Shown: positions 16,580 through 25,012, counted from the stretch's first letter. The stretch is DNA of 64,000 nucleotides from Lachnospiraceae bacterium (GCA_910574885.1 CAJTDD010000006.1:154756-218755); one strand, 5' to 3'. The notes: generated by a model from the letters alone, not told the origin. Numbers and translations: made by a program.

Positions 16580-16631
16580 TTGCGCATTGCCGGATATCCG
16601 GCTATAATAGTATTGTCAGATATCCGGCAAT
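16580..16631. promoter_or_regulatory. Promoter with palindromic operators between XRE copy B and the membrane protein gene
   Basis: On the plus strand TTGCGC (16580-16585) and TATAAT (16603-16608) are 17 bp apart. The spacer contains the perfect palindrome GCCGGATATCCGGC (16589-16602). A second, near-palindromic site TTGTCAGATATCCGGCAA follows at 16613-16630. A bound regulator would block this promoter directly. Confidence 0.7.
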
Positions 16632-16673
16632 ACAAAAGGCAAAATAGTACAAACACACAGTACATATGAGAAA

Positions 16674-17513
16674 ATGGAGGTGGCAAAGATAAACAGACTA
16701 AAAATGAAGCTACGAAAAAAATGGAAAGATTTTTGGGTAGGAGATGAATATGATGATACTAAGAAACATTTAAGCCAGTCAGATAAGCGTTTTATTTTAT
16801 ATGGATATTCCTTGATAGGTACTTGTACGATTGCTTTTATACTATTAATTTTCGGAATAAATATTCGACGTATAGACCACAAAAATTCTACAGACATGGA
16901 AGAACTCCTAAACATGGTTACAGCTTACATCGAGTCGGCTACAAATGAGGAATATGACGAGATTGCCCAGACCATAAGACACGATTTAGTATTCAGCGAA
17001 TATAGAGAGGATATGGAGAAATTAGTCCAGTATATCCCCAATACCTCGGATATATGCCATGCCTGTGAAGGAAGCTACCCGGCGCAGGCAGTCCTTGTCT
17101 GCCTAAATAACGGAGAATCTTATCCTTTAGATTTGTATGAGCGTGGAATAAGTAAAGAAGATTATGAAGGAAATGAACTTATGACATTTGGTTATGACGA
17201 AATCAGCCAGACCAGTATCCATATTTCCAAAAGTCCGGGGCAAAATCACGGTTCTGCTGAAATAGAACAAGGGAACGGAATTGTCAGTCTCCACCGGATG
17301 AAAAAAGCATTTTGTGATAACTGTATCAAAGCCATCTTGGATACGGTCAAGAACCAAGCCATAGAAGAACTTGTTATGTATGATACGGAGAAGAATATTT
17401 TTTATCCCGTGGAATATGGATATAAGGCTCAGATTGGCGATTATGCGTTAGAAACAGGATATGAAGATAGAGGCTATAAGATAAAAGTCAAGTCTATCAG
17501 ACTAACCGAATAA
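16674..17513 (+). CDS. Single-pass membrane protein with two CxxC pairs, unknown function
   Basis: 279 residues. A basic cytoplasmic N-terminus (about 50 residues) is followed by one membrane segment (FILYGYSLIGTCTIAFILLIFG) and an external or luminal domain. That domain has the Cys pairs CHAC and CDNC, which could bind a metal or form a disulfide. The start is uncertain: the best ribosome site GGAGGTGG lies just inside the ATG used here, pointing to a non-standard start a few codons later. It is transcribed from the operator-controlled promoter. Proteins of this kind are found in other mobilizable elements, but I can name no function. Confidence 0.65.
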   Translation: MEVAKINRLKMKLRKKWKDFWVGDEYDDTKKHLSQSDKRFILYGYSLIGTCTIAFILLIFGINIRRIDHKNSTDMEELLNMVTAYIESATNEEYDEIAQTIRHDLVFSEYREDMEKLVQYIPNTSDICHACEGSYPAQAVLVCLNNGESYPLDLYERGISKEDYEGNELMTFGYDEISQTSIHISKSPGQNHGSAEIEQGNGIVSLHRMKKAFCDNCIKAILDTVKNQAIEELVMYDTEKNIFYPVEYGYKAQIGDYALETGYEDRGYKIKVKSIRLTE

Positions 17514-17521
17514 TTATGAAT

Positions 17522-17541
17522 GGGGTTGCTGCAACAACCCC
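17522..17541. terminator. Bidirectional terminator between membrane protein and STAND gene
   Basis: GGGGTTG at 17522-17528 pairs with CAACCCC at 17535-17541, followed by TCTTTT on the plus strand. Confidence 0.75.
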
Positions 17542-17550
17542 TCTTTTGAT

Positions 17551-19893
17551 TTACTGAATCTTAGGTATTCTTTTTAAGACCCCCTCTTTCAACCCTTTTA
17601 CCACGATTTCCGCATTATGAATCTGCCGTTCAATCCCTTTGATTTCTGGACTATCCAAATACAAATAACCATCCAACATAGCTTGTCTTGCCTTTTTTAA
17701 ATGCTCTAGCGAATCTTCCGGCAAACGTGTCTGTTCTACTATAGCTAATGTATAGTAAATCTCTGCCAACATCAATTTCATGCTATTCATTGGTTTCAAC
17801 AAGCGTATAAGCGCAAATAATATTTTACGCGATTCTCTCCATTGCCCGGTAGCAGCTAACATCTGAGCAAGGCTGAATTGTTGAACCACACTGTCATGTG
17901 AAAACTGTAATTCATAGTCTTTTCTGATTTTTAAAGCACTTTCTACAAAATATAACGCTTTTTCCTTTTCTCCTAATGCCAGACAGACTTGTCCCAAATT
18001 ATTATAGAGATTGGACAACAAATCCGCATACACAGAATGAACTGGTTGAAGTATCTCAATCCCATGTTCATAAAAACTTCGGGCTGATTGATAATTGCTT
18101 TTCATATATTCTGAATAGCCTGCATAACAGTCATATATAGCCATCCATCTTTTATTTTCTTGAAAATCCGGCAATGCTTTCATTATATACAGAATACGTT
18201 CTACCGCTTCGATACGCCCATATTTGCACAGATAGGACATCGTAGTATCCATAAACAAACCTGCCGAAACCGTATCGTCCATACGAATATGCCGATAAAT
18301 ACTTTCAATCGTATTTAACAATTCATTATAATAAGGGACATCCAGACCATATAGAACACAGTTTTCAAAAATTCCTTTCAAAATATCTGCACAATTTGAA
18401 ATAGCTGGCTCTGTTTCATGAACTAAAACCTCGGCTAAAAACGGATGTAACGCAAGCTGGTTTTGGGAAAAATCTTCTTGAATCCAGCCATACTCCACTA
18501 AATCATTGGTACAGTTAAAATCATATTTTCCCTGCCAGAAATGAAATAACTCCTTTGAAATTCCATTTTCCGGCATTATCGTCATATTTCTCAGGATGTG
18601 AATATCCTCATCCGACAACCCTTGCAACTCAAAAAGCAGACGGATATGTTGGTAAAGCTGCCCCTTCCTTGAAGAAAAATCTTTCGTAAGCACAACTTTA
18701 TTCGGATTCGACAGACTTATCCCTTCTGTCTGCAACGCTTTCAATAACTGGTCTGGTTTCATGCAGGAAACGGCTAATGTCTTGGCTGCCAGTTCTACGG
18801 TCAAAGTGTGGCGGTACACTTTATCAATAATCTCAGTCACATCTTCCGTATAATCTGTGGCATTGGGCGCATAAGCACAGAATAATGTCCGTAAGTCTTT
18901 GATATCCTGTATTTCTTTTACTTCATATGCCAGCACCTCATCTATGTGGCTTCTGGTCGTAACTAGAACCTGAAATTTCATAGATAAAAATTCATGGAAT
19001 AATGGCTCATCTTCGGGTACAGAGTTGAAGTTATCTAAAACAACCAGATGATTCCCATCTAAATATTTGAAAAACCTCAAGTGATTCCAAAACCGTTCTT
19101 CGTCCGTCATTTCTAAGGTATCGTCTATAAAATCCAACTCCTGAATCGTGCGTTTCAGCGTACCCCGATACCGCAAATATACCACATGGGCGTATTCACT
19201 CTGATATCTCTTCACATAGAACTTTGCCAGTTCAGACTTTCCTATCCCACCGATTCCTTCAAGAAACAGGCAATGTTCTCTACCGAGGAGATTGTGTATC
19301 TCTGCCAATTCCTTCTCCCTTCCGATGAAATGGCGGTTTACAGCCGGTAATTTGCTGTCTAAAAGAAAGTCGGATAATAAAAAGGATTTTCCGGTCTCCT
19401 TACGTTTCTTAGGAACAAAAGCCCTGGTCATTCCAAACAGGATAAGGGACGCAATAAAAACTTCTGCCCTCTCATAAAACGAAGTAAGAGAACGTTTCTT
19501 TTCATCCGAAATGCTCTGGTCATTCCACAAAAGATGGTATATCTGTTCTTTTACATATGCAGGGTCAGGCAATTCATCCAAAAGCATTTTGACAGATTTT
19601 TGAAGCAAGACCATATGAACAGAAGCCTGATAAAAGAATACAATATCTTTTGGCACATTTCGCTGCCCATTCAGTATTTTACTCACGTCAGAATCTTCCG
19701 GCACAGAGACGCACAAATCAGACCGTTCAAATACAGATTCAAACAGTCTGAAAAAATAATCTACCTGTGATATGCCATCCACACTACGATTTTCCAAAAT
19801 AATTTTTGAAACAGAAGAAAAATCCAGCCTATCTCTCACCCTTAACCATCCTTTTTTCGTTTTCTTGCCAATTCTGTGCCAAGTTGCCGCCAT
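17551..19893 (-). CDS. STAND-family NTPase (NB-ARC-like) with TPR repeats
   Basis: 780 residues. Residues 1-185 are helical, of unknown type. The NTPase core has FIGREKELAEIHNLLG, the P-loop GIGGIGKS (213-220), Walker B LVVLDN (283-288) and the sensor VTTRSH (311-316), as in NB-ARC/NACHT-type STAND proteins. A winged-helix-like region follows, then about six TPR-type helical repeats from residue 540 onward (for example NLYNNLGQVCLALGEKEKAL). STAND proteins are ligand-triggered switches that act as transcriptional regulators (SARP/MalT-like) or as defence NTPases (Avs). There is no obvious nuclease or other effector domain, so the output is unknown. It is the largest cargo of the element. Confidence 0.8.
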   Translation of the reverse strand: MAATWHRIGKKTKKGWLRVRDRLDFSSVSKIILENRSVDGISQVDYFFRLFESVFERSDLCVSVPEDSDVSKILNGQRNVPKDIVFFYQASVHMVLLQKSVKMLLDELPDPAYVKEQIYHLLWNDQSISDEKKRSLTSFYERAEVFIASLILFGMTRAFVPKKRKETGKSFLLSDFLLDSKLPAVNRHFIGREKELAEIHNLLGREHCLFLEGIGGIGKSELAKFYVKRYQSEYAHVVYLRYRGTLKRTIQELDFIDDTLEMTDEERFWNHLRFFKYLDGNHLVVLDNFNSVPEDEPLFHEFLSMKFQVLVTTRSHIDEVLAYEVKEIQDIKDLRTLFCAYAPNATDYTEDVTEIIDKVYRHTLTVELAAKTLAVSCMKPDQLLKALQTEGISLSNPNKVVLTKDFSSRKGQLYQHIRLLFELQGLSDEDIHILRNMTIMPENGISKELFHFWQGKYDFNCTNDLVEYGWIQEDFSQNQLALHPFLAEVLVHETEPAISNCADILKGIFENCVLYGLDVPYYNELLNTIESIYRHIRMDDTVSAGLFMDTTMSYLCKYGRIEAVERILYIMKALPDFQENKRWMAIYDCYAGYSEYMKSNYQSARSFYEHGIEILQPVHSVYADLLSNLYNNLGQVCLALGEKEKALYFVESALKIRKDYELQFSHDSVVQQFSLAQMLAATGQWRESRKILFALIRLLKPMNSMKLMLAEIYYTLAIVEQTRLPEDSLEHLKKARQAMLDGYLYLDSPEIKGIERQIHNAEIVVKGLKEGVLKRIPKIQ

Positions 19894-20235
19894 TCAGAAA
19901 AACACTCCGCTTTTATAGAATGGACTTACAGCAAATCGCTTTTGAAAAAGTATAGCCGATAACGGCAGCTTTTTCAAGAACCTGCACAGCACATTGACAA
20001 TTTCATATCGTATCTTTCAGGCAACAATATAATGATACTCCCGTACAGCCACAGTTCGAGCGTAAGTGCCTTTCGGTATAAAAACGCCGCAAGCAATGGG
20101 TACGGCTGGATGAAAACCATGCAGAGGTGAAACTCCTGTGGGCATAAGCCGCCTGAAAGAAAATACGCCGCAGACAGGCACTATTTTCATTACGTTTCAT
20201 ATATTGAATACAAGGCAAAAAGGATGTGATGTACA
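19894..20235. other. 342-bp non-coding spacer before the recombinase unit
   Basis: No convincing gene on either strand. The stretch 20030-20200 is GC-richer than its surroundings and may be transcribed as an RNA, but I could not define a secure fold. It presumably also holds the promoter of the 60-residue gene and recombinase. Confidence 0.3.
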
Positions 20236-20418
20236 TTGAAGAAACCGACTTACTATCTTTGGAAAACAGATTTCCACACGGAGAAAGAATTTAACCAGAC
20301 AAAAGAGAAGTATACAAATTTAGGTTTTCGTGTTGTCACATATCTGGATGGGAATAACCAAACGGACATTCACAGCGGAATAAAAGCACTGATTCAGAAT
20401 CACTTAAATCAGTGTTGA
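20236..20418 (+). CDS. 60-residue hypothetical protein preceding the recombinase
   Basis: TTG start after AAGGATGTGATG. The protein begins MKKPTYYLWKTDFHTEKEFN and has the phrases YTNLGFRVVTYLDG and HSGIKALIQNHL, giving a compact alpha/beta pattern. Small genes of this type often sit just ahead of large serine recombinases in Firmicutes mobile elements and could be a directionality or accessory factor; that role is inference. Confidence 0.6.
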   Translation: MKKPTYYLWKTDFHTEKEFNQTKEKYTNLGFRVVTYLDGNNQTDIHSGIKALIQNHLNQC

Positions 20419-20494
20419 CAAACTACCATTTTAGATATATTCTATAATTACATTATGCTTATATCTATATTTCACTATGAAAGGATGTAAAGTT

Positions 20495-22420
20495 ATGAAT
20501 GTTGGATACGTTCGCCTATCGAGAGATGACGACAAACGAAACTATGTTTCTATTGAAAATCAGATGTTAATTATTCGCCAGTATGCGGCTGAAAGAAATA
20601 TTGTGGTTGACCGTTGGTATGAGGATGACGGCGTTTCAGGATATATTTTCGACCGCCCAGGCTTTAACCAATTAATGGAAGATTTGGATAAGGACATTGA
20701 TAGGGTTTTTGTCAAGGATTTCTCTCGTTTGGGCAGACATAACGCCAAGGTTCTGCTCCTTCTGGACGAATTTCAAGAACGGGGAAAGCAACTGATTGTC
20801 ATTGACGACGCCTATGATTCTCTAAATTCAGATGATGATACCATCGGTATAAAAACATGGTATAATGAAAGATATGTAAAAGATACCAGTAAAAAAATAA
20901 GGCGTGCGCTTGGCGCACGGCAGAAGGAAGGAACTTTAATGACACAGCCGCCGTTTGGATATAAACGAAACGAAAAAAACAAGGCAATTATCGAGATTGT
21001 TCCCAAAGAAGCCGAGTATATAAAAATGGTGTATGACCTTTATCTCAAAGGCTCTGGTTATCGAAAAATAGCTACATATCTGACCGAGAACCATGTGCCT
21101 ACGCCATCCATGATACGCCATGAACGTGAACTAGAGGAAGGACGCAGCACAAAACGCAAGATTACTTCCGAATGGTCGGACGGTATGGTAAAGGATATAC
21201 TGGATAACGATTTTTATATCGGCACTTTCAGGCTGCATAAGCGGGAAAGGGTTACGATTCATGGAAAAGACAGACGAGTACCGAAAGAAAATCAGAGTAT
21301 TTTTGAGAACCACCACCCGCCTATCATTGACAAAATGACCTTTGACTTAGTTCAGGAGGTCAAGGCAAAACGGGTCAAGAACCATTACCGCGGAAGCCGT
21401 GGGCAATGGGTAGGCTCAGAGATACCGAATCCCTTCGGAAGCTGTCTGTTCTGCAAGGATTGTGGCAGCCGTTTAACGCCGATTGTACGCAAAACGTCAA
21501 GCCGTGAAAGAAAATATTATATTTGCAGTACCTATAATACCAAAGGCAGACGTCATTGTTCCAAAGCACATTTAATTGAGGAACAAGACCTCATGGAAGA
21601 CGTCGTAAATTATATCCGTCTTTGTAGAGATTCTTTGCAGGAAATGATTGCCGCCTATGATATGAAGGATTTTGAAGCGGAAAAAAAGTCTGTGGAAGAG
21701 AAACGTTCGGATATTCAGCAAATGATTTCAGAGCAGAAAAAACAGTTAAAAACTTTATTTTCTCAAAAGGTCAAAGATTTGGCTGTCAGTCCTGACAATG
21801 AGGAGATTATCCATGAAACCTATGCCTCTTTGCAGCAAGACATTCTTGCAAATATACACGGTCTGGAGTTAAAACTGGAGGAATTGAACCATACCAAACT
21901 GGAAACCGCCGACGTGAGAACGAAACTTAGAACAGCCCTTGAAGTTGTGGACGACATCATTCAAAAGGGAATACTTGACAGGAAGGATATTGAGATTTTA
22001 ATTGAGCGTATCGTAGTTGATGAAAACGGACTTCCAGAGATTGCATTAAAATATGGTCTTTCCGGATTAATTCAGTACAGTCCGACAGATGAATTAAACC
22101 GCAGGGAAAATGCGATTCTCTACACCACTATGAAGCTGATTCTTGAGGATGAACGTGGATACACGTCAGCTAAGTATCTGTCTGCAAAATTGACGGACGC
22201 TGGGTATAAGAAATCCAAGAGAGCAGTCCTTCCTTATATCGGCTTCATGATTGATAAGGGAATTATAGAGCCTTCAGATAATCCGTTGAAACCTTATACC
22301 ATCGTGAAAACACCTGATGAAATCAAGGAAATCATGGCAAATTTTTCACGGGGCATTCCGTCTGATTCTTCATATGACCAAAATTTACATTTATATATGG
22401 TCAACAGGTGGCATGCCTGA
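20495..22420 (+). CDS. Large serine recombinase (integrase of the first element)
   Basis: 641 residues from the ATG at 20495, which has the site AAAGGATGT; an ATG at 20477 lacks one. The N-terminal resolvase domain starts NVGYVRLSRDDD, with catalytic Ser9 in RLS and the conserved VFVKDFSRLGR. The recombinase domain follows (PPFGYKRNE, ATYLTENHVPTPS, DILDNDFYIGT), then a zinc ribbon (CLFCKDCGSRL, with YYICSTYNTKGRRHC) and a coiled coil (about 390-480). It ends at the right junction. The AGGTG core is inside the gene, and the final Trp-His-Ala-stop is read from the target lipoprotein gene. It catalyses integration and excision between short att cores. Confidence 0.95.
   Translation: MNVGYVRLSRDDDKRNYVSIENQMLIIRQYAAERNIVVDRWYEDDGVSGYIFDRPGFNQLMEDLDKDIDRVFVKDFSRLGRHNAKVLLLLDEFQERGKQLIVIDDAYDSLNSDDDTIGIKTWYNERYVKDTSKKIRRALGARQKEGTLMTQPPFGYKRNEKNKAIIEIVPKEAEYIKMVYDLYLKGSGYRKIATYLTENHVPTPSMIRHERELEEGRSTKRKITSEWSDGMVKDILDNDFYIGTFRLHKRERVTIHGKDRRVPKENQSIFENHHPPIIDKMTFDLVQEVKAKRVKNHYRGSRGQWVGSEIPNPFGSCLFCKDCGSRLTPIVRKTSSRERKYYICSTYNTKGRRHCSKAHLIEEQDLMEDVVNYIRLCRDSLQEMIAAYDMKDFEAEKKSVEEKRSDIQQMISEQKKQLKTLFSQKVKDLAVSPDNEEIIHETYASLQQDILANIHGLELKLEELNHTKLETADVRTKLRTALEVVDDIIQKGILDRKDIEILIERIVVDENGLPEIALKYGLSGLIQYSPTDELNRRENAILYTTMKLILEDERGYTSAKYLSAKLTDAGYKKSKRAVLPYIGFMIDKGIIEPSDNPLKPYTIVKTPDEIKEIMANFSRGIPSDSSYDQNLHLYMVNRWHA
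22406..22410. other. attR core (AGGTG) of the first integrative element
   Basis: Matches attL at 11768-11772. It lies inside the recombinase reading frame, and native lipoprotein sequence resumes directly after it. Confidence 0.85.
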
Positions 22421-22550
22421 AATGGTATTTGAATACATTCTAAAGCAGAATGGAATCGACCCCGCCAAGGATGTGAACATTGACCAGAGCATCGACTTCG
22501 GCTCCACCGCCGCCGCATTTGCGGAAAACCAGGGCGATTTCACGGTTGAA
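22406..22550 (+). pseudogene. Middle fragment of the SsuA/THI5-type lipoprotein gene
   Basis: The frame from GGT at 22407 reads GGMPEMVFEYILKQNGIDPA, then DQSIDFGSTAAAFAENQGDFTVE, which continues the protein broken at 11771. Around 22550 the native sequence ends (the expected Phe-Glu-Pro is replaced by LYILLHH and a stop), marking the left edge of a second insertion. The rest of the gene is not found in the window. Confidence 0.85.
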
Positions 22551-22707
22551 TTATATATATTACTACACCATTAAAAAGTAAAGGGGTTTAAAAGTTGACA
22601 TTAAAATGTCGAATTTTGATGATGAAAATATCTTGAGACTGCCTAATATACATCCTATAATAGATTTTGTTCCATAACATATCCAATATGGTATGTCATT
22701 GGGGCTT

Positions 22708-22759
22708 AAAAAGCGCAACCGCTGTGCCTGGGGGCAAGCATACTGGTTACGCTCTTTTT
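22708..22759 (-). terminator. Terminator of the phage late operon
   Basis: AAAAAGCGCAACC at 22708-22720 pairs with GGTTACGCTCTTTTT at 22745-22759, with a large loop that itself has GC pairing. It lies 19 bp after the lysin stop. Confidence 0.7.
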
Positions 22760-22777
22760 GCTTATATCAATCCCTCC

Positions 22778-23722
22778 CTAAAATAGCTGGAACCGGTCTA
22801 TTGCCTTTCCAAAGCAACCAGCATATCCATCCTGACGCACATCGACCTCATCATCATACTGCCAAGCGTAATAATCCTTGTTGACGAGGCTTACACGGTA
22901 CTGTGCCTGTTGATACCCGTGTTTGCTCACGATATCGTGAGGGGTATTGTAGTACACTCGGACTGCATCAATCGGCTTATTGTCTCCTGCAAAGCCGTTC
23001 TCGGAATCGTTCCAGTCATATCCGGTTACTCTTGGCAACCAGTCTTCCGGACCATTTCCAAGGATATGCACCTGATACCAGCAACTCCCCTTATCACATT
23101 TTATTGCGATATCCGTGATTCTTTTCCCTCGAACTCCCGCAAAACCAGAAAGATTTGACACCTCTTGCGATGCCGCGCCATCTTCCGTCCGAACAGAATA
23201 GGTAAAATTTACAAGCGCATTGTAAGAGCCGCCGCTGGCAACCGCATCCGGTACTTTGCCCGTGCTTACGCCATCCCCATAATCGACGTCGCACAGCTTA
23301 ATGATATGGGTGAACTTATTCTTGGACAGCAGGTAATGCACCATGTTCCGGGCAGAACCGTCCATTGCATAATATCCGCCGTTCCCGTCATACACGCCGA
23401 TATGCCCCTTCATCCAGACTGCCCATCCGCGCATATTTGATTCCCGCTGGCTTATTGGGTAACACTCCAATGCTGTCGATTTATACTGCGCAGAGCCGCG
23501 CATAACGCCCGTCGCTGTCGTAATTAGCCCGCTGCAGTCACAGCATTTATGCCCTGCCTTATTGCTGTCCGACCACCACACACAGTTAGCCCCGTACAGA
23601 TTCCTCAGGTTATCAATCTGCGCCCGGCTCAGGATGGTTCCTTTCGCGCCATAGACATACTGCCACCCTTCTTTTAATGCCTGCTTGCATTTATCCATTA
23701 GCTGGTCAACGGTACAACTCAT
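22778..23722 (-). CDS. Phage endolysin, NlpC/P60-like peptidase with C-terminal wall-binding region
   Basis: 314 residues, start after GGAAGGAGTAG. The N-terminal domain has a catalytic Cys in CCDCSGLITTA and a His in MKGHIGVYDG, the NlpC/P60 arrangement that cleaves peptide stems of peptidoglycan. A C-terminal region of about 130 residues is rich in Trp/Tyr/Gly (KRITDIAIKCDKGSCWYQVH, EDWLPRVTGYDWNDSENGFA, YYAWQYDDEVDVRQDGYAG) and matches the tail seen in other Clostridia phage lysins, probably for wall binding. No signal peptide is present, so it should leave the cell through the holin. It is the last gene of the late operon. Confidence 0.85.
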   Translation of the reverse strand: MSCTVDQLMDKCKQALKEGWQYVYGAKGTILSRAQIDNLRNLYGANCVWWSDSNKAGHKCCDCSGLITTATGVMRGSAQYKSTALECYPISQRESNMRGWAVWMKGHIGVYDGNGGYYAMDGSARNMVHYLLSKNKFTHIIKLCDVDYGDGVSTGKVPDAVASGGSYNALVNFTYSVRTEDGAASQEVSNLSGFAGVRGKRITDIAIKCDKGSCWYQVHILGNGPEDWLPRVTGYDWNDSENGFAGDNKPIDAVRVYYNTPHDIVSKHGYQQAQYRVSLVNKDYYAWQYDDEVDVRQDGYAGCFGKAIDRFQLF

Positions 23723-23792
23723 AATCTACTCCTTCCTGCCGACTCTTGCGCCGGCGCAAAAAGAGGACGCTGTTACACGTCCTCTTAAAACT

Positions 23793-24407
23793 CTAATATC
23801 CCTCTTTAATTATAATTTGAGGTTCCATTCCCATCAAATCAACAATCTTACGCCCTAGCCCTAACCAAATGATATCCAGATTTCTTTTTAGATTTTGAAA
23901 ATTTTCTTCACACCTGTAAACATTGTACTCTATCATAATGACATCCAGTGCATTCAGATACTTCCTTACATCTTGGATTGCTTTCTGCATATCTGCATTT
24001 TCTGGTACATCTACTACTGCCCTTCCCGATTTCCTTTTCTCTGGCTCCGGCTTTTCCACAGGCACATCCTCATTCTTGATTCTGAAATAAAAATCCACCA
24101 GATAATCATACACTTCCCACGCCTTGTCTGTGTTTAGGGATTTTGCATGAAGAAGTGCCCCCTTTTCTGTCCAGAAATTTGCTCTTGAGGTTCTATTTAA
24201 CTCACCCTCAATTTGAGGGTATGTCGCTTTAACCTCCCTCAGTTCGTCTCTGTCCATGTAAATATAATGCTTCCCAGCAGTATACCTATCTTTATTTCTC
24301 TGGAAATTATTTTGTATAACTTTAATTTCCGTTTCATACGCAGTCGCAAGTTGACGTGTAGTTAAAACTCGTTGTCCTTTAATTTCAATTACTTGTAAAC
24401 TTTGCAT
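23793..24407 (-). CDS. ORF6N-domain protein, cassette 1 (full-length antirepressor-like)
   Basis: 204 residues. The N-terminal ORF6N domain starts LQVIEIKGQRVLTTRQLATA and continues NFQRNKDRYTAGKHYIYMDRDEL. The conserved segment WTEKGALLHAKSLNTDKAWE follows, then VYDYLVDFYF, a charged linker, and a unique C-terminal domain (about 130-204). ORF6N domains occur in phage antirepressors and bind DNA or repressors. This is the only copy with a complete C-terminal domain; the other copies in the array are shortened. A long inverted repeat precedes the gene at 24441-24479. Confidence 0.8.
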   Translation of the reverse strand: MQSLQVIEIKGQRVLTTRQLATAYETEIKVIQNNFQRNKDRYTAGKHYIYMDRDELREVKATYPQIEGELNRTSRANFWTEKGALLHAKSLNTDKAWEVYDYLVDFYFRIKNEDVPVEKPEPEKRKSGRAVVDVPENADMQKAIQDVRKYLNALDVIMIEYNVYRCEENFQNLKRNLDIIWLGLGRKIVDLMGMEPQIIIKEGY

Positions 24408-24440
24408 TTCTATTCCTCACTTTCATTTTATGATTGTAAG

Positions 24441-24479
24441 GAACTCCTCTAAATGCTATAATATTTTTAGAGGAAGTTC
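24441..24479 (-). promoter_or_regulatory. Inverted-repeat control region of ORF6N cassette 1
   Basis: GAACTCCTCTAAA at 24441-24453 is complementary (one mismatch) to TTTAGAGGAAGTTC at 24466-24479. On the minus strand an AT-rich -10-like stretch lies inside the repeat. Equivalent repeats of different sequence precede cassettes 2 and 3. Confidence 0.6.
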
Positions 24480-24488
24480 ATCTTCTAT

Positions 24489-24528
24489 AAACAACCGTTG
24501 TTGCTTTGGTCGGTGCGACGGTTGTTTT
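24489..24528 (-). terminator. Hairpin at the end of RHH gene 1
   Basis: AAACAACCGT pairs with ACGGTTGTTTT around a 20-base loop, overlapping the stop codon of the ribbon-helix-helix gene. It may act as a terminator or as a small RNA hairpin. Confidence 0.6.
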
Positions 24529-24694
24529 ATTTTTCCAAGAGCAAATAAATTCCATTCCGTATAGCTTCTGCTTTTGTAATATTATGATTTTTACAGTATT
24601 GCAATAACTTTCTGTGAGTAACTTCATCAAGCCGTACTTTCACATCATTACTTTTTGGATTATCCGCTTTTGGCCTTCCTGTACGTGGACTCAT
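24527..24694 (-). CDS. Ribbon-helix-helix regulator, cassette 1
   Basis: 55 residues, ATG at 24694 after GTGAGGTGA. It begins MSPRTGRPKADNPKSNDVKV, followed by RLDEVTHRKLLQYCKNHNIT and KAEAIRNGIYLLL. This is the short beta strand plus two helices of an Arc/MetJ-type DNA-binding dimer. Its promoter carries an inverted repeat of its own sequence type. It is paired with the ORF6N gene downstream. Confidence 0.8.
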   Translation of the reverse strand: MSPRTGRPKADNPKSNDVKVRLDEVTHRKLLQYCKNHNITKAEAIRNGIYLLLEK

Positions 24695-24706
24695 GCTTTC
24701 ACCTCA

Positions 24707-24757
24707 CTTTTTGAGTACCAATAAATAGACTATACATTATGGAACTCAAAAAGTCAA
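24707..24757 (-). promoter_or_regulatory. Promoter and operator of RHH gene 1
   Basis: On the minus strand TTGACT (24757-24752) and TATAGT (24734-24729) are 17 bp apart. The operator arms CTTTTTGAGT (24707-24716) and ACTCAAAAAG (24744-24753) form an inverted repeat bracketing the -10 and overlapping the -35. Confidence 0.75.
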
Positions 24758-24769
24758 GCACATTTTGAG

Positions 24770-25012
24770 TTAATCATGAATTTCATAACAGACTTCATGA
24801 TTCCCAACGAGGTCGAAATTTTCTACCTGGTTCTTAAAAGTTCTCAATTCATCTCCTGTAAAAGAAATATAATGCTTTCCCTCTACAAAGTGGTCACGAT
24901 TATTCTTAAAATTCTGTTTTATCTGACTTTCCTTTGCATTATAGCACTTAGCAATTTGTTTACTTGTCAAGACTCTTAGGCCTTTTACTTCTATTATTTG
25001 GGGTAACTGCAT
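24770..25012 (-). CDS. Shortened ORF6N-domain protein, cassette 2
   Basis: 80 residues from the ATG at 25012 (MQLPQIIEVKGLRVLTSKQI), after GGAGG at the usual distance. The ORF6N core is present (NFKNNRDHFVEGKHYISFTG, KNQVENFDLVGNHEVCYEIHD) but the WTEKGALLHAKSLNTDKAWE segment and the C-terminal domain are missing. It may be a truncated, inactive or dominant-negative copy. An inverted repeat lies just upstream at 25041-25083. Confidence 0.65.
   Translation of the reverse strand: MQLPQIIEVKGLRVLTSKQIAKCYNAKESQIKQNFKNNRDHFVEGKHYISFTGDELRTFKNQVENFDLVGNHEVCYEIHD

Larger units (their letters stand above)
11773..22410. mobile_element. 10.6-kb integrative mobilizable element inserted in the lipoprotein gene
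   Basis: The element is bounded by AGGTG cores. It carries a D5-type primase/helicase, an aminoglycoside acetyltransferase, a MobV relaxase, two XRE regulators, a membrane protein, a STAND/TPR protein, a 60-residue protein and a large serine recombinase at its right end. There are no type IV secretion genes, so it can at most be mobilized by a helper. Its AT-rich composition differs from the host genes. The precise restoration of the target frame across the core is strong evidence for the borders. Confidence 0.9.
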
